Source: Monosporascus cannonballus (lineage: Eukaryota; Ascomycota; Sordariomycetes; Xylariales). Taken from it: a stretch of 64,000 nt of DNA. The translations under genes and the position numbers were made by a program. Shown one piece after another: positions 36,490 to 49,698 of the stretch. Within the stretch, counting starts at the first letter, position 1. Each line of letters opens with the position of its first letter. The notes beneath the pieces were generated by a model. That model worked only from the letters and a program-made list of their open reading frames with translations. It did no database searches and was not told the DNA's origin. The stretch lies in NCBI GenBank assembly GCA_004154925.1, contig QJNS01000028.1:186001-250000 (forward strand), in the 5' to 3' direction.

Positions 36490-39400
36490 CGGTAATTCCG
36501 CCCTTATTAATGGAAATCTTTTAATAAGCGTTAAGCGTTAATAAGGTTTTTAGCGGATTTTTAAATGTTTTTGGAATCCGAGTGCTTTTTTGTACTTAAT
36601 TAAGTACCAGGTAAATCCGTTTTATTTTTGTATATCGAAAAATTTCTTTATTTCGTATATTCTTTTATCTTTTATTTTCGTATTATTTTATATTATACGT
36701 ACTTTAATTATATTTGTTATTAATTCGAATAAGAAAAAATGAAAAATCAAATAAAATTTATTTTTTAGTAAAAGTTTTAATTAATAATTATTTTCTAAAC
36801 GTTTTTTAATACTTTTATATAAATTAATATATTTAAAATCGAATTCTTTATTAAGTCGTTTTATTTAAATATTTTTGATAATAAGGAAAACTATTTCCTC
36901 GTTTTCGAAAGTTAATTCCTTTAACTTTTTTTGGTTGTAATACTTATTTATTTGGTTTCGTACGAATTACTGTTCTATCTTTATTTCTTAATGTAATTAT
37001 TATAGTTATTTTAACGTAAAGATTATTTTAATATTAATTAAACCGTTATCGCGTATTTTTTGATAAACTTTTAAAATAAAATCAAAGTTTACGTTTGTTA
37101 ATATTATCTTAATACTTTTATGGTAATTAGTATTATAAGCTTATTATGCAATTAGCAATTTCTTAACCTAGTTATTTTATTTATAATTAATATAATATCG
37201 TAAATAAAGTTTTAAAATTTAATTTATCCGTTTTATTTATTTATTTATTTATGGTTTAAATACGCTGGATAACTTATAATTTAGGCCGATTTATGTTATT
37301 AAGCTTTGCCAAAATTTAGATATAAATATTAATCCTTTATTTGAAATACTTTTTATTAATAATCCGTATATATTAAAAATGTATCTGAAAAAATATATGC
37401 CATTTATTCGGCATGTATATCCTTATAATATAATAAGAAATATGAATATTTCGCAAATCGATTAACGATTACGAAAATGTTATCGTAATATACTTTTGTA
37501 ATTAGGTTTTCTGATATAAAAAGTTTGGTAATGAAGTCGAATATAACTAAGTATCATGGTCGCTTTGCGACTGGTAATGGCTGTAATTTTCCATATAGTT
37601 TATATCGTCAAATTTTCGCTTTGGCGCAAATATCGTATTGCTATATAATTTTTTGTATTATTAATTTCATTTTAGGAAAAACAATATGTACGTTAAAATT
37701 ACTTTAAGATCTTATAGATCCCTAAATATCCGTATAATTAATATTCGTATATTTTTCGTATTAAATCCTTTTCGTATTCCTTTAAAATTTGCATTTTATC
37801 CGTTTTTTAATTTTTTAGAAAACCATTATTATATTATTAAATCCTTTAATGCATATCGAAAGGTATTATCCGAATCGTCGCAATCTGTTATAAACGTATA
37901 TATCTTTTTAAAATAATATTAAAAATTATATAGTTAATTTTAACCAATTTGTTTAAGGTTTGGTCGTTTGCTTAAAATATTTGGTTTGCTATTTTTTAAG
38001 TTCTTCTTATAGATAATAACGAAATCGAAATTCGCTAATTTTTCTGCGTATTTCAATTATCGTTCTATAAATTCTTTGGTCGTAATAAATAGGATAAAAT
38101 TTTAATAATCCGTATAAACCTTAACCTAATATAAATTTTTTATTAGGAAATACTTAAATTTTCGAAATGCCATAATAATAGCCATAAATTCTTTATTTGA
38201 AATACCGTAATTAAATTCGGTTTTTTTTAATTTGTACAAAAAAAATGCAATAGGATGCAATTTACCTTAATTATTTCGTTATCCGATTATTACCTTTAAC
38301 GCGTAATCCGAAATATCGGTTTTTAATTTAACGAAACGGTTTAAATTGTATATAATTAATATTAATTCGTTAATAATCGTATTCTTAATATCTTAAAATA
38401 CCTTTTCCGTATCTGGCATCTTTTTAAATTCTTTTTTTTTGTAAAATCCGTTAAGGGTATAATTATTTTTCTAAAATTTCGAATAAATTTTCTATAATAA
38501 TTGGCGAATCCAAAAAATACCTGTACTTCCTTAACAGTTATTAGCGTTTGTTATTCTGTAATTATAGCAATTTTCTTAGGGTTTGTTGTAATATCTCCTG
38601 GGGTAATAATATATCCCAAATATTTTACTTTTTATATATAGAATTAATTTTTTTCCGCGTTAATAAATAACCTTATAAACCTATCTTACATATATTTTTT
38701 CCGTTTTTAAAAAAATAAAAATATTGTCGAAATAATAAACGACGAAAATATCAAGGTATTTTCGTAATATATAATTTATTATCCGTTAAAAGGTTATTAA
38801 TACGTTCGTAAATCCTATTAATATAATCAAATATTTAAATAATCCGTATTTCGTTTTAAAAGTTATTTTTTATTCGTATTTCTTCTTAATTTTAATTAAG
38901 TTATATCCGTTTTTAAAATCAAATATTATAAATTATTTAGTTCCGTAAAATCGGTCTTTTATTTTTATAATCAAAAATAATAATATTCGATCTTTAATAA
39001 TAATATCGTTTAATTATTGGTAATGAATTACAAATCGTAATTTCCCGTTTTTTTTCGGTACGAAAAATATTGGGTATTCTGCTATTAACTTCGAAAGTCG
39101 AATCTATTCTTTTTATAATCGATCTTTTAGATGTTTTCTGAAAATGCGTAACTTGTTTCCCCTAAGATTGTAAATAAAGTAAAACTTTGTCGAAAATCCT
39201 TTTTTAAGGATTATCTTATAATCTTATTCGTTATATTTTAATAACTTTATATCAAGTTCCTTTTTAAAAAGTTGCTTATATTTATAATATTATGGTAATA
39301 TATTAATCAAATTTTCTACTTTTTAAAATTATTATTCTTATTATTTTAAATCGTTATTTAATTGCTTTAATTTCGCTTTAATAATAATAACGATATATCG

Positions 39401-41799
39401 TATTTTTCTTTAATACCCGCTTTTTTTATATCTTATTTTTTGAGGTAATAAGGTTTCTGTTATATTCTTATATTTGTATTTGTCGCCATTATTGATCGAA
39501 TATTAAAATCTTAATTTTCTTTTTTTTATTTATTAATAAAGCATAAAATAAACCTTATCTAGCCAATTCCGCTATTAATTAAAACTCCGCATTGGCATAT
39601 CTATAATAATCTTAAAATCATATCGTAATTCCCAAATAAAATAATATCGAAATCAATTATTTGGTAGCGTTTTTGGATAAAAATCTCGAAATAATTAATT
39701 TCGCATATGGTTTTTTAGTTATCGTAAGCAAATTCCTAACTTTCGACATTTATCGCTATATAAGGTTCTAATTTATATCTCCATAATAATTTAAATTTAT
39801 TAATTACATTCGGTATAATATAATTCCCGCTTAAAGTTCCGCAATCCATTATTGCAATATATTAACACGTTCCAATTTGTATTTCTAAAATAATAAAATT
39901 ATTAATATCTTTTATCGTCACGTTTAAAACCTTTTTTAAAAATTCTCCTTAATTTCTTTAAATTTCGTTATCCTGCGGCTTTTTCACTAGTAACCTTTTT
40001 CTTTTAACTTTTATTTAAATTTATCGAACCGTATTTATATTTTTTCGTTTAACTTATTAAGCTGCTATATTTGTCGTTATTACCGGCATATTATTCCTTC
40101 GAACTATATCAATTATTCTTAATTTTATTATAATTCTTTTCCTTATCGAATTAATTTAGTTTTTTTATATTTACAACTACATTTTATTATATATTATTTT
40201 AACTATCATGCCAAAAGTCTTTTATAAATTAATATATTTTTAATAACTTTTTCTTTCTGAAAATCTATAATAACGTTCTGGCAATGTTTTTCCATTATGC
40301 GCTAAATTAACTTTTTTTCCGTTTAATAAGTATATTATCTATAATAATAAAAAAGGTTTTTTTACGGACATTATTTTCTTTCGGGCCAATTTTTTACTTC
40401 GGCCAATTACTAAATATCTTTTAGAACTATAATTCGAAACTGTCAATATTATTACTTATCATCCTTATTATTTCCAGTACGGTTTAAAAAATCGAATCCC
40501 TTATAATATATACAGGTAATTCGTTCGTAAATATATTATTTCCATTTTCATAATCGAGATATTTTTGTCGTCGACAATATATAATATGCATTTTGTCGTA
40601 TCGGTTAAGGATTCCGGAATAAATTTCCTTTGTTCAACCTTAATATTCGCGTAATTATCCTTATGATATTTTTTGCTATACTTGCAATATTTATTAAGCC
40701 AGCTTTTTAACTTTTTATATTTTTCGTTAAAAAATTTATCATAATAACTTTTATTGGACTTTTTGTTATAAACCTAATATATATTTAACTTGGATTATAT
40801 TAATAACTTTGTTATCATTTTCTTAATTATTTTTAAACTATTCTTTCGGTATAAGTATTCAATTATCATACCGTAACTTCTTAGGCTTTTTATACTTATA
40901 AGCCTTATATCCTATTTTGCTACAATTAAAATATTTAATCTGGTTCCAATTTTATCTGTGGGTAACGCCGAATTTCATAAATCTTGGCGCCGTTCCATAA
41001 AACATAAAGGGTATATCTTATTTTTTCCCCTGGTTAAAGTTATTATATCTCGAACGTAAAACATATTATCCTTTTTTTTCTTATCATTTTTCAAATTATT
41101 AATTATTAATCTTAATTACTTTTGCAATATACCGGTCCAAGGTAATTAATCGTTTAATTCGAATAATTTTATTTTTTATATTATTTTTTAACCTTTTATA
41201 AAACATATTAATAAAAATGTCGGCTTCGTTATTTTCTTATCCGGGTTTAACTGTAAAACTTTCAAAGGTTATAATATATTTAGATACGGATCCTTTTTAT
41301 CGTAATTATAAAAATTACTAGGCCGTAAATCGTTCTTTATTTAGATTATCGAAATTATTGCGTACTTTATTATCGAAATTAGTATAAAATAAAAAAAAAT
41401 CTTATTAATAAAATCTTTTTTATCTAATTCTCCTATTTCCAGGAAATTTCTTACAATAAATTCAAATTAATTAGCAGCGTTTTCCGTTAGACATATTCCT
41501 ATTACTAAAACCTAATCCGCCGGATCGCTAAAGTCTAAGAAACGAAAGTAAATTCGTGCCTAAATCAAAAAGGTCTAAAGGTTGCCCTTTTTATCGTAAG
41601 GCTTTAGCTTTCTTAATTTCATACGGGCGAAAAAAACTTGGACAAATAACATAGCCCTAATTTGTCGGATTTCTTTCTTTAATTCTCGAATTCGAACTTA
41701 AAGCTGTTAAATAAGAGTTTCCTAAACGCTGGTCGATATTTTAACAATATTAAATATTGTTCAAAATTTAACCGTATTACTAAATAAAAACTTATAACG
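36490..41799 (-). pseudogene. Element E gag-pol relic
   Basis: Same layout as elements A and B. A 76-codon open frame at 37686-37916 on the opposite strand is a shadow. RT box near 38725 reads YFDN. Stops throughout. Confidence 0.6.
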
Positions 41800-42162
41800 T
41801 ATAACGGCTAAACGGTTTAATTAATTATTAAACCTTAATTATACGGGTTTATATTAATAGGAATATCGTAGGAATTTAAGCAATAAATACAGTAATCGTA
41901 TTACGTCTTATAATTTTAAAAGTGCTTTAAATAACGATATTATATTACAAGCTAAAATTATTTAAACTATGGTAACAATCGTATCTTTATATACCGTTCA
42001 TAGTTTCTTAGCGATCCAAATTCGCTGGACTTATTAACGACCCTAACGATCCAAACTCGCTGGACTTGCTGGCGATCCTAGCGATCCTTATGGTCACGTG
42101 ATCCGGGATGTCTCCACTTCCTTGACTGTTTCTGGTCGTGCCAAGCGTGTTGGGTTATGACA
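41800..42162 (-). repeat. Element E right LTR with short tandem motif
   Basis: It starts tataacggctaaacgg. From about 41990 it is GC-rich and unmutated. It contains a repeated motif (gatccaaattcgctggactt and gatccaaactcgctggactt, about 36 bp apart) and ends GGGTTATGACA. Confidence 0.75.
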
Positions 42163-42912
42163 GTTTTCCGCCGAAAAGGTTTTTGATATATTATTTTTTT
42201 TGAAATAAAAAAATTCCGTTTATTACCTAAATATGTACAACCCCGATATAAAAAAACCGGCCAGACGCAAATATTTTGGGGTGGTATCCGGTATGGAAAA
42301 CGGAGCTTCTTAATAACCTTTAATAAGGACCCTAAGGCCGTCCGAGGCGGAATAACCAGCTGCGTTTATCGTAATTACCTTGACGAATATCTTCCCGAAT
42401 GCCTTAATAATGATTTTATTTTTATGCAAAATAATGTTTTCGTTTATACCGCCCGAATTGTAAAGGAATGGCTTTACAGGCAGGCCGTCGAAATGTTAAA
42501 ATGGCCCCTATATTTGCTCGATTTAAACCTTATCGAAAACGTATAAAAGTTATTAAAGGAGTATATCTAAAAGAAGGAACCGAAACTTAGGTTATTCGGC
42601 AATACGTAGAAAGTATTGGATTTACTTATTGCTATTATAATTGTTATATAAGAAGAGTTTATAAAAAGTATGTTAAATAACTTAATAAATAATATGCTAA
42701 GGCGGATCGAGGCTATGATTACAGCTTAAAGCTGGTATACGAAATATTAAAGTAGCTTACCGTATACGCAATTCATTTATTTACAAGTGATTAAAATTGC
42801 TAGCAATTTTATTAAGAATTGGTGGAAAAACGTATAAGTGAAGTTGTGAAGGTAATGGTTGGAAATATGGGATGTGGAGACTAAACCGAGACTTTTGCAC
42901 CCCGACTGTAAA
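42163..42912 (+). pseudogene. Tc1/mariner transposase relic, 5'-truncated
   Basis: From about 42271 to 42543 one frame is open and reads WGGIRYGKRS, DFIFMQNNVFVYTAR, VKEWLYRQAVEMLKWP and LYLLDLNLIENV, then stop. This is the DDE domain of a Tc1-type transposase. The usual FMQDNAPVH is FMQNNVFVY and DLNPIEN is DLNLIEN; all differences are C-to-T or G-to-A. The right end carries gcaccccgactgta, a plausible terminal inverted repeat end at 42912. No matching left repeat is seen. Confidence 0.8.
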
Positions 42913-43513
42913 TCACCCAGATCACTTTAGAAAGCCCAACTTCCTTGGCCGGGATTTAACCATAACGCATCCCGCGTTCGCTCACAAAAGTAGGTCCTTG
43001 AGGCGAGAACCCCTGTTCTCGTAACACAAGTATCACTTTCCACACCTTATGCAACCTTATCTTCCGGTCAGCTTAACTGTGACATGTTACGCCGGCGTCG
43101 TTATGTGCAAAATAGCCTGTGGGGTACATTGCATTACATTCAAATCACAGCCAAGGACTTTAACCTCTGGCAAAGGTGTTCGCCCCAGTCAGGCGGAACA
43201 GGAGTCTAAGCAGATTCGCGGTCTCTCGAGAGCCATCATCAATTTAACCATGAGCAGCCTGAAACGATACACACCCGAAATGAAATGTGTGTCGCCCTTC
43301 ACAACTCCATACCAACCCTTAGATACGAAGCGCTGAGCGAAAGTATGTGCAAGAAGAGAAAGGGGGCGCACGGGTTGTACAAGTGAAGCAAGCCACTCGC
43401 TCACCGCGACGGGTAAGGTAACAGCTACCCCAAAGGTCCAAGGAAAAAGACTCAAGCCCCAAAAAGGTATGTACAAGAATGTGCATACAAGCGTACATCA
43501 ACCGCATCAATCC
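42913..43513. other. Intergenic, edge of the gene island
   Basis: Base composition switches from AT-rich to balanced here. Overlapping open frames of up to 95 codons exist on both strands, but none has a recognisable motif. I see no gene. Confidence 0.5.
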
Positions 43514-44637
43514 TCACTGAGATTCATAGTGCGCGACGTAGGCGACCTCCATCATGTTGCCCCACCAGTCCCAGGTCTGGTCGTTCGGCGCGCCGGGCCA
43601 GTTCCCGCCGACGGCGACGTTGAGGATGAAGTGTAGAGGCCTGGCGGCGAGGGACTCCCAGATGCCCTGACCGAGCTCCCGGGCGGCGACGCGGTGGAAC
43701 TGCCGGCCGTCGACGAACCAGGTGAGTGATTCGTCGGCCCAGTTGCCCGGCCTGCGGTCCCACTGCACGCGCCACGTGTGCCAGCCGTTGTCGAAGAACT
43801 CCACCGAGGCGCCGCGCCCCTGGGGCTCCCGGCACGCGCCGCCCGGGTACACGTCGCAGTGAATCGTGCCGTAGCCCGTGGTGGGGCCGTTGACACGCTC
43901 CATGATGTCGATCTCGCCGCACGCCGGCCAGTTGACACCGCGTCGGACCGAGTCACCGATAATCCAGAAGGCGGGCCAGATGCCTATTTTGCGGGAGTCA
44001 GCAGTTGTCTCATCAAAAGCGGCCAGGGGGGGATCTAGCGACATAGGGGCATAGATGCATAGATTCACACGTGGGAGAACACCGCCTTGCGCGAGCGCTA
44101 CTGACCTTGCTTGTTGCCGTACGGGGCATCGCCGAAGCGGATCTTGGCTTCGGCCAGTGTGACCTTACCATCGGTCGGCGTGAACGTGTACCACGACTCG
44201 ACACGGCCCGAAGTCCACTGGCCGGTGGCATGGTTCAGCACTGGGACGATCTGCAGCGTGCCGCCGCCGCTGATCTGCATATTCTGCGTGGACCGCGTGT
44301 ATTTTTGCCACTCGTTGTTGACGTTGATCTCGGTTATGATCTCCCAGTTGGCCTCGTTCACCATCTGGCCGGCGTTTCCCCAGAACGGCTCCTGCCACTT
44401 CAGGTTGAATCCGGCATAGCCCGGGGACCACTCGTTGATAACGGGGAAGTCATCGCTCGAAGTAGCGTTAGGACTCGGCTTGATCGGAGTCGTATAGATA
44501 GCCTCGGCGTGAGACTTGTCCACAGGAACATCGTCGCCTCCACGAACGAGAAGAGATCTCGCCGACACCGTCGCAGCGGCGAAGAGCGCAGAGCTCAGAA
44601 CTCTAAGCGACATGGTAAAACCTTGTAAGGAGCGCAA
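43514..44637 (-). CDS. GH16 family endo-beta-glucanase-like secreted enzyme
   Basis: Glycoside hydrolase family 16, the clan of beta-1,3(4)-glucanases (laminarinase type) acting on beta-glucans outside the cell. Two exons: 44637-44106 and 43983-43514. The 122-nt intron (GTCAGT...ATAG) joins GNKQ to GIWPAFW in phase 1, exactly across the expected family motif. The second Met (44613) is the likelier start: it is followed at once by a signal peptide (hydrophobic LSSALFAAATVSA), giving 325 residues. From that start the catalytic motif GEIDIME places the nucleophile at Glu193, Asp195 between, and the acid/base at Glu198; WPAFW precedes it and NVAVGGNWPG follows, both typical. No C-terminal carbohydrate module or GPI signal is visible. 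Precise substrate cannot be read from sequence. Confidence 0.9.
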
Positions 44638-47246
44638 GGCAAAGCTTATACCGCTGTATAAAAGTCCAAAAGGAGCGTAGGAGGTAGGTACCTTGGAACG
44701 TGCTGGAGTCCATCACTTGATGAGGAGATGATCTTCACTCTTATATCATCAGAAATGCCTCGCTCCTCTTCTCAAGGCGAGGCGCCGGTAGTTAGGGGAC
44801 GTAATCCTCGTGGCGCCCCTATTGGGAAGGTAGCCATCGTTAGACACGCAACGGTTCATCCTATATCAGGCGTATGAGAGGACCCAGTGCACGTGTGGAA
44901 ACCACGGGTAGACGCTAAATCGAGGGAGGATGCTCTGTTGACATTACAGAGCCATCGGCCAGACGAGTAAGCAACTAGGGCTCAAGGACGAGCTCGAGCC
45001 GGCGACTGCCAAGTAACATTACCGCATTGAGTATCCGGGCTCCCCGTCGTTGGGATGGTTGCCAACCGAGGGCATGGCACCCAAGAACTAGTCTCCATTG
45101 GATTACTGTGTGACCCTTAACGGTGATTAACGGCAAGGGGTGCATGTCCGAAGGCAAGCTCGACAGATCGGGACTTGGAATATCTGATTAATAAAGTGGT
45201 AGTGATATCCATTCATAGCAGACAGAAGCGACGTGGCATCCGGAATCGGTAGGGGTAACATTGAATAACCTTCTAATTTGGTCACGACCGTGGGGTTCCG
45301 GCTTCGAGAAGGCTTCTGTGGCCTTCCCTGTGCGATACATTCAGATAGCAGAAGGAATCAAAATTTTGTCCCTGGATGCTAAGGAAGTCGTGGTAGCTCT
45401 AATACCTGGAACGGTGGCCGAGCCGGGCGTGTCCGATTCCCCGCCTCTCCAGAGCAGGGATCGAGGGCAAGCGATACCATCTGGGCCATCCTCGCTATAT
45501 CGCAGAGGGAAGCCTACTCGTAGTCTGACTATGAAGGTATGCGGGTATATCACAGCACCTGCTTAATGCGGAGCGCCGGTCATGTGGTCGTTGGGTTATG
45601 TGGAATAGACAGCCAAAGTTCACCTTGTGCCGCAAAAAGAAAGCGTAATGTCTCTTTCATGTAAGACATGGGCAGCAAGGATCATGGATAGCTGGATACT
45701 AAGAGATCTTTGGTATTGGATAAGGGCAACACCTCCTCCTGATCTAATGGGGACTTGCGTGCAGCCCGCATGGCTTGGAACCCAGATCAGCAGAGCGCAG
45801 TCATACGTACAGAGAATGTCTCAAGCCCCACAAACCCACCAATATGGTAAGCAGACATGACACTGCATCTGCACCCCATACTAAAGCAAGTTTCATCTTG
45901 AGAACAAAAGACGTGTGCCGAGAGATATGTATCAGGTCGCTGCGCTCTGCGTGGAAAGTTGATATCTGGTTGATGCTTTGGAGCGTCGCAATCAGACGGT
46001 CGCATAATAGACGCCTTTGAATCTAGAAGCGCAGCTTGGTTACTGATTGGGACGAAGGATTACTTAGCCCTGGGCCGATTTAAAAAGGTACATATGTCCT
46101 ATACCCCTTGTAGGATAAAGCTTGATGGGCCACTTGCCCAGTGAGGAACCAAGATGCCATAAGCGCCTGATCACACCTTGATCGGTGCAACTTCAGATGA
46201 ATAGGGAGTGTACTGGAGTTGAATTTTTGTGAGGTCAAAAGGAAAGGAGCTTTCTGACCGGGTGGTGTAATTAAGTCTCATGAGCAAAGCTCATTCACGG
46301 AATCTGAGAGGTGGCCGAAGAAGGGCCGCATATACATAGTATATCAAGGCAATTAAGTGCTAATAGGCTGCCGGCTGGACGTGCACGCGACGAGGTCTTG
46401 GTGGTAGGCAAGGAAGCATACTAGTTAGCTATGCCTCCCGCGTCTCGGGCGACTTGCTGGATTGGGAGCAGGCTGCCTTGGTAGTCGTTTTCCAGAGAAG
46501 AGTGCTTATACACTCAGTGTTCCCTGTTCTTTTTCGGCGCGTGCCTTTTGTGATGCTATTCGGAGAATATGATGGGGAAAGTGATCGACGTAACGTAGCG
46601 TCTTATCTATCACAGGTTTGACACCTGGGTCTCCAAGTAACCGCTTAGCCTAATCGGTCCCTCGAGCTATGGCGCGGTGCTGATTATGGAGTGCAGCAGC
46701 GCAAGGGCTGGTAGATCTCGAGGTGCGAGCTACATTACCTCCCTAACTACCTGTACCTACATCTTGGTGATATCCTGTCTGACCTGTTCCAGTCTAATAT
46801 CCAGCCTCAGTATCTTCCAATATTCGACTGCCCAGGTGCCCAACGATCAGTCCAGGTGGTCATCCGGTTATGTCTCTTAAGAAAAATTCGGCTTGCGTCG
46901 AACCCTGCAGATACTCATCTACTTACATAAACAATGTTGTTTGCTGCCAAGTTGCTCATGAGAGTGTAGGTCAACCGATACCTACTTTATTTTAGCTGTA
47001 TTATCCTACTTGGTATTACTATGCATCCAAATTCTAGTCCACCGCTCAAGAGATCTAGACCGGAAGATGGATCTTCGAATCACGTGGTGATATAGTTTAT
47101 GGAGACCTTCATGAGCGAGAACCGCGGATACATCCACTTGATCTGTATTGAACAATGAGGCTGATCCACAGTAGTAATGCTTGTAAGGCCACAGATTCAC
47201 TGTTCAGCAGTATCCTAAACAGGTAGCTTCTATATACTCAGCGGTC
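44638..47246. other. 2.6-kb intergenic stretch, no recognisable gene
   Basis: Balanced composition. Open frames of 60-101 codons occur on both strands (for example 45261-45566 plus, 45341-45553 minus, 47006-47200 minus), but none shows a domain, a splice pattern extending it, or repeat structure. The first 100 bp hold the GH16 promoter. A decayed gene or a non-coding transcript is possible but unsupported. I found no tRNA box pair. Confidence 0.5.
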
Positions 47247-49221
47247 TCAGCTTCGGAAAAGCCGAAGGCCATCCTCTTCGACCGAGATGCCGCCCATTTC
47301 CTGGTCGGACACCGCTTCCTCGTCGAGCTCCATCTTCTGCCCAAAGAGGCTGCCAAAGAGCCGGTCGATGGCGCTCTCTTCCCAGGTTCGGCGGTCTTCG
47401 GGCGCCATGAAGTTCTGCAGCTTCTCGTGGACGTTGAAGCGCATCTTCCTGCCCTTGCTGGCCTTGGTATCCACGTGCCTCTTCGCCTTGGCTTCCTTCA
47501 CAGCCGTAAACCGTATCATCGCCGCCGATCCAGCTCCGCCCGAGGTATCCGCGGCACGCTGGTCGACGAGCTCCTTGAGTAGTAGCTGGTAGAAATCAGC
47601 ATCGTCGTAGATACTAGGGTCCTCGTTGGCCTTCTTGGCGACTTGCGCTGGCGCGCAAGATCGCGGTGTCCGCGTCCGTTTGATGAGTCGCTCTGGTGCC
47701 TCGAGTTCCTCTTCTAACCTGACGGTGAGAGGCTTCTCTACGCTACCACTGAACTTGCGGGACGACTTGTCGACGGCTCGCATGTTCTTTGCCTTCTGCG
47801 ACCAATTTTCTAAAACCGCCTTGCGTCGGATTTTAGCCTGTTTCTCGGTGTCTTGCATGCTCTCCCAGATTTCTTTGCTGGAGCTGGTAGCATCCACAGT
47901 GCGTTTCCTCTTCTGACCAGATTGCGCTGCCGCACCAGACTGGATGCTGGAGCGGAACCCTTCAATAGCGTTCCACAACTTGAGCGCGGCCGCTTCGGCT
48001 GCCTCATATGGCTCTGATTGATGCTCAGCTTCCTCCAGGGTGTTAAGCGAGTTGATGGCGACCAGTGACTTCTGCATCCGAATTCGAATGTTCAGTAGCG
48101 CATCGAATGCCTTTTGTTGTTGCCGTACAGAGAGACCTTTCGCGACGTCTTTCTGAGCCGCACTTGAAAGAGACTCGGCCACGGAGCGCTGCCCCGCTTG
48201 CACCATGTCTAAGAGCGACGCACGGTTGGCATCCCCTTTTGCTCGATCCCGCTGTTCGTCATCGCTTTCATCATCGTCTTCTTCGTTCTCTTCGTTGCCC
48301 TCGTCTTCACCTTCATCCGCACCACCTAGGCCATTCCCATATTCGAGCCCGTCAAGCTCTTCATCTTCGTGGTCCTCTTCATCCTCGCTTTCCTCTGCCT
48401 CATCATCTAGAAAAGCAGAAGCAGGGCCATTTCGCAAACCGTATTCAGAGTCAACGTCCTCGTCGGACTCTCCCTCTTCCTCTTCTTCGTCTTCGAGGTC
48501 GTCCTCCCCACTTTCCCCCTCCTCCTCTTCGTCGGAGCCCATGAAGTCCGCAGCTGTCGGGCGCGTTACACGCTTCCCTCTGTGGGGCAAAGTCTGAGAG
48601 CTACCGCGAAAGGTGAAGCCCTTGAACTTTTCCTCGTCGCTTTCGCCCAATGCGTTGTCGCTATCAATCTCGCCGTCCTCGTCGTCATTCCGGTCCGCTT
48701 CGAGGTCGGCATTTTCGGGATCGTCGTACTCGCTAGAGATGCCATCTAGATCTTCACGGGCATCCTCGAAGTTATCGGAGGGCTCATCACCGCTTTCTTC
48801 CTCTTCGTCATCTTCGTCATCGTCTTCCACTTCAAGGTCGGCACGGCTCACTCGCGCGCCTCGGTACTGCGAGCCGAGGGCCACGGGGTCTTTCCGGCGG
48901 AGCTTGCTTTCGCTACGAGAAGCCAGTCAGTAAGCCGCCTTTTCTTCTTCCAGCCGGACGCGGGTGTGAAGGTCGCATACCCAACGTTGACATAGTGTTC
49001 CGTGGCCGCCTTCTCGTCGGCGCTGTCCTCGCTGTCGGCGGCGGAATCGCTGTCGCTGGGAACATCGGCCTCCGGGTCATAGTCTGCAGATCAATCGCAT
49101 TGTTAGCTCTCTGGGAAACATTTCATAAGAGATCCGATGGGTTCTTTCGCATACCCTTAGCCGGACGGGCTTCCAAGTCGGAAAACTGCCGAGCGCGACC
49201 TCCCGGTTTCGCAGACGGCAT
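47247..49221 (-). CDS. BFR2: BFR2/AATF ribosome biogenesis protein
   Basis: A nucleolar small-subunit processome factor: yeast Bfr2 (human AATF/Che-1) is needed for early 18S pre-rRNA cleavage, working with Enp2 and Lcp5 (known for the family). Three exons: 49221-49155, 49083-48981, 48912-47247, 611 residues. The two short introns (71 and 68 nt) both have GTATGC donors. Splicing gives RPAK-DYDPEAD and HYVNVG-ESKLRRKD, which match the conserved Bfr2 N terminus, so the ATG at 49221 is chosen. Residues about 65-280 are a long acidic, Glu/Asp/Ser-rich tract. An AATF domain follows (about 280-400, with RASLLDMVQ and AFDALLNIRIRMQKSL). A C-terminal TRAUB domain is near 560-590 (RTWEESAIDRLFGSLFGQ). 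Divergent from IND1, with a 477-bp shared upstream region. Confidence 0.93.
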
Positions 49222-49698
49222 TGTCCCTTTTTTTCGTTCCGGCGAGCAACGACTCCAAGACCTTCGTGATAGGCAGTAAGAAGTTTGAATTGAAGGTAGT
49301 TCAGCGACAGGCCCCACGCTAAAGCAAAACTTCTGGAAATTTTTGGCGGTGCATGACGGCAGTAACGGTGCTTGGTCTTGGCTCCCTGCGTCCTCTCCGG
49401 TGCTACTGGTCTGAGGCCCCCCACCTGCAGCACTTTTTAGCGGCGGCGCCGGCTCTATGCAGCTAACTAGCAGACCACGGAGATGGTACACAGCATACAT
49501 ACATACATACGCGCATCTTACTACCCATGATGTTCACACACCTTTCCATTGACGACATCATGTCTTCCATAAAGAGTTAAATATTATAGAGAAGCCAGCT
49601 AGAATGACTCTCTCGTTCTCATCTGCCTAAATCTGTTTGAGCTTCTCAGACCCCTCGTGTTCTCGACTCTATCAAGGCCACTCACTAAACTCATCATA
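49222..49698. promoter_or_regulatory. Shared upstream region of BFR2 and IND1
   Basis: A 477-bp divergent intergenic region that must hold both promoters. A short catacatacatac microsatellite lies near 49493-49510. No clear TATA box is seen for either gene, as usual for housekeeping genes. Confidence 0.5.

Larger units (their letters stand above)
35493..42162 (-). mobile_element. Element E: Ty3/gypsy, minus strand, mismatched LTRs
   Basis: The left LTR (35493-35872) and right LTR (41800-42162) share the family's conserved first 180 bp or so but differ in their ends: gtcgtaata on the left, GGGTTATGACA on the right. No duplication is seen (AAACG before, GTTTT after). The internal order is as in A and B: antisense frame relic at about 36050-36420, pol at about 36490-40000, gag at about 40000-41799. 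The RT box near 38725 reads YFDN. It could be a recombinant of two related elements. Confidence 0.7.

Noticed and set aside
1..42900. Mitochondrial origin, suggested by extreme AT content
   Set aside because: The sequence is built of nested nuclear LTR elements with RIP-type transitions and target-site duplications; no mitochondrial genes, rRNA or tRNAs are present.
43524..44628. Arg/Ala-rich open frames overlapping the GH16 gene on both strands
   Set aside because: They overlap the GH16 exons out of frame; composition is explained by the GC-rich codons of the real gene.
45261..46020. A possible small gene from overlapping 70-100-codon frames
   Set aside because: No domain, no convincing introns linking the frames, and no start-context or composition signal above background.
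47287..48933. Several long open frames on the plus strand opposite BFR2 (Ser-rich, up to 159 codons)
   Set aside because: They are shadows of the acidic GAG/GAT-rich BFR2 exon. Ser/Pro runs come from its complement; no conserved motif or splice structure.
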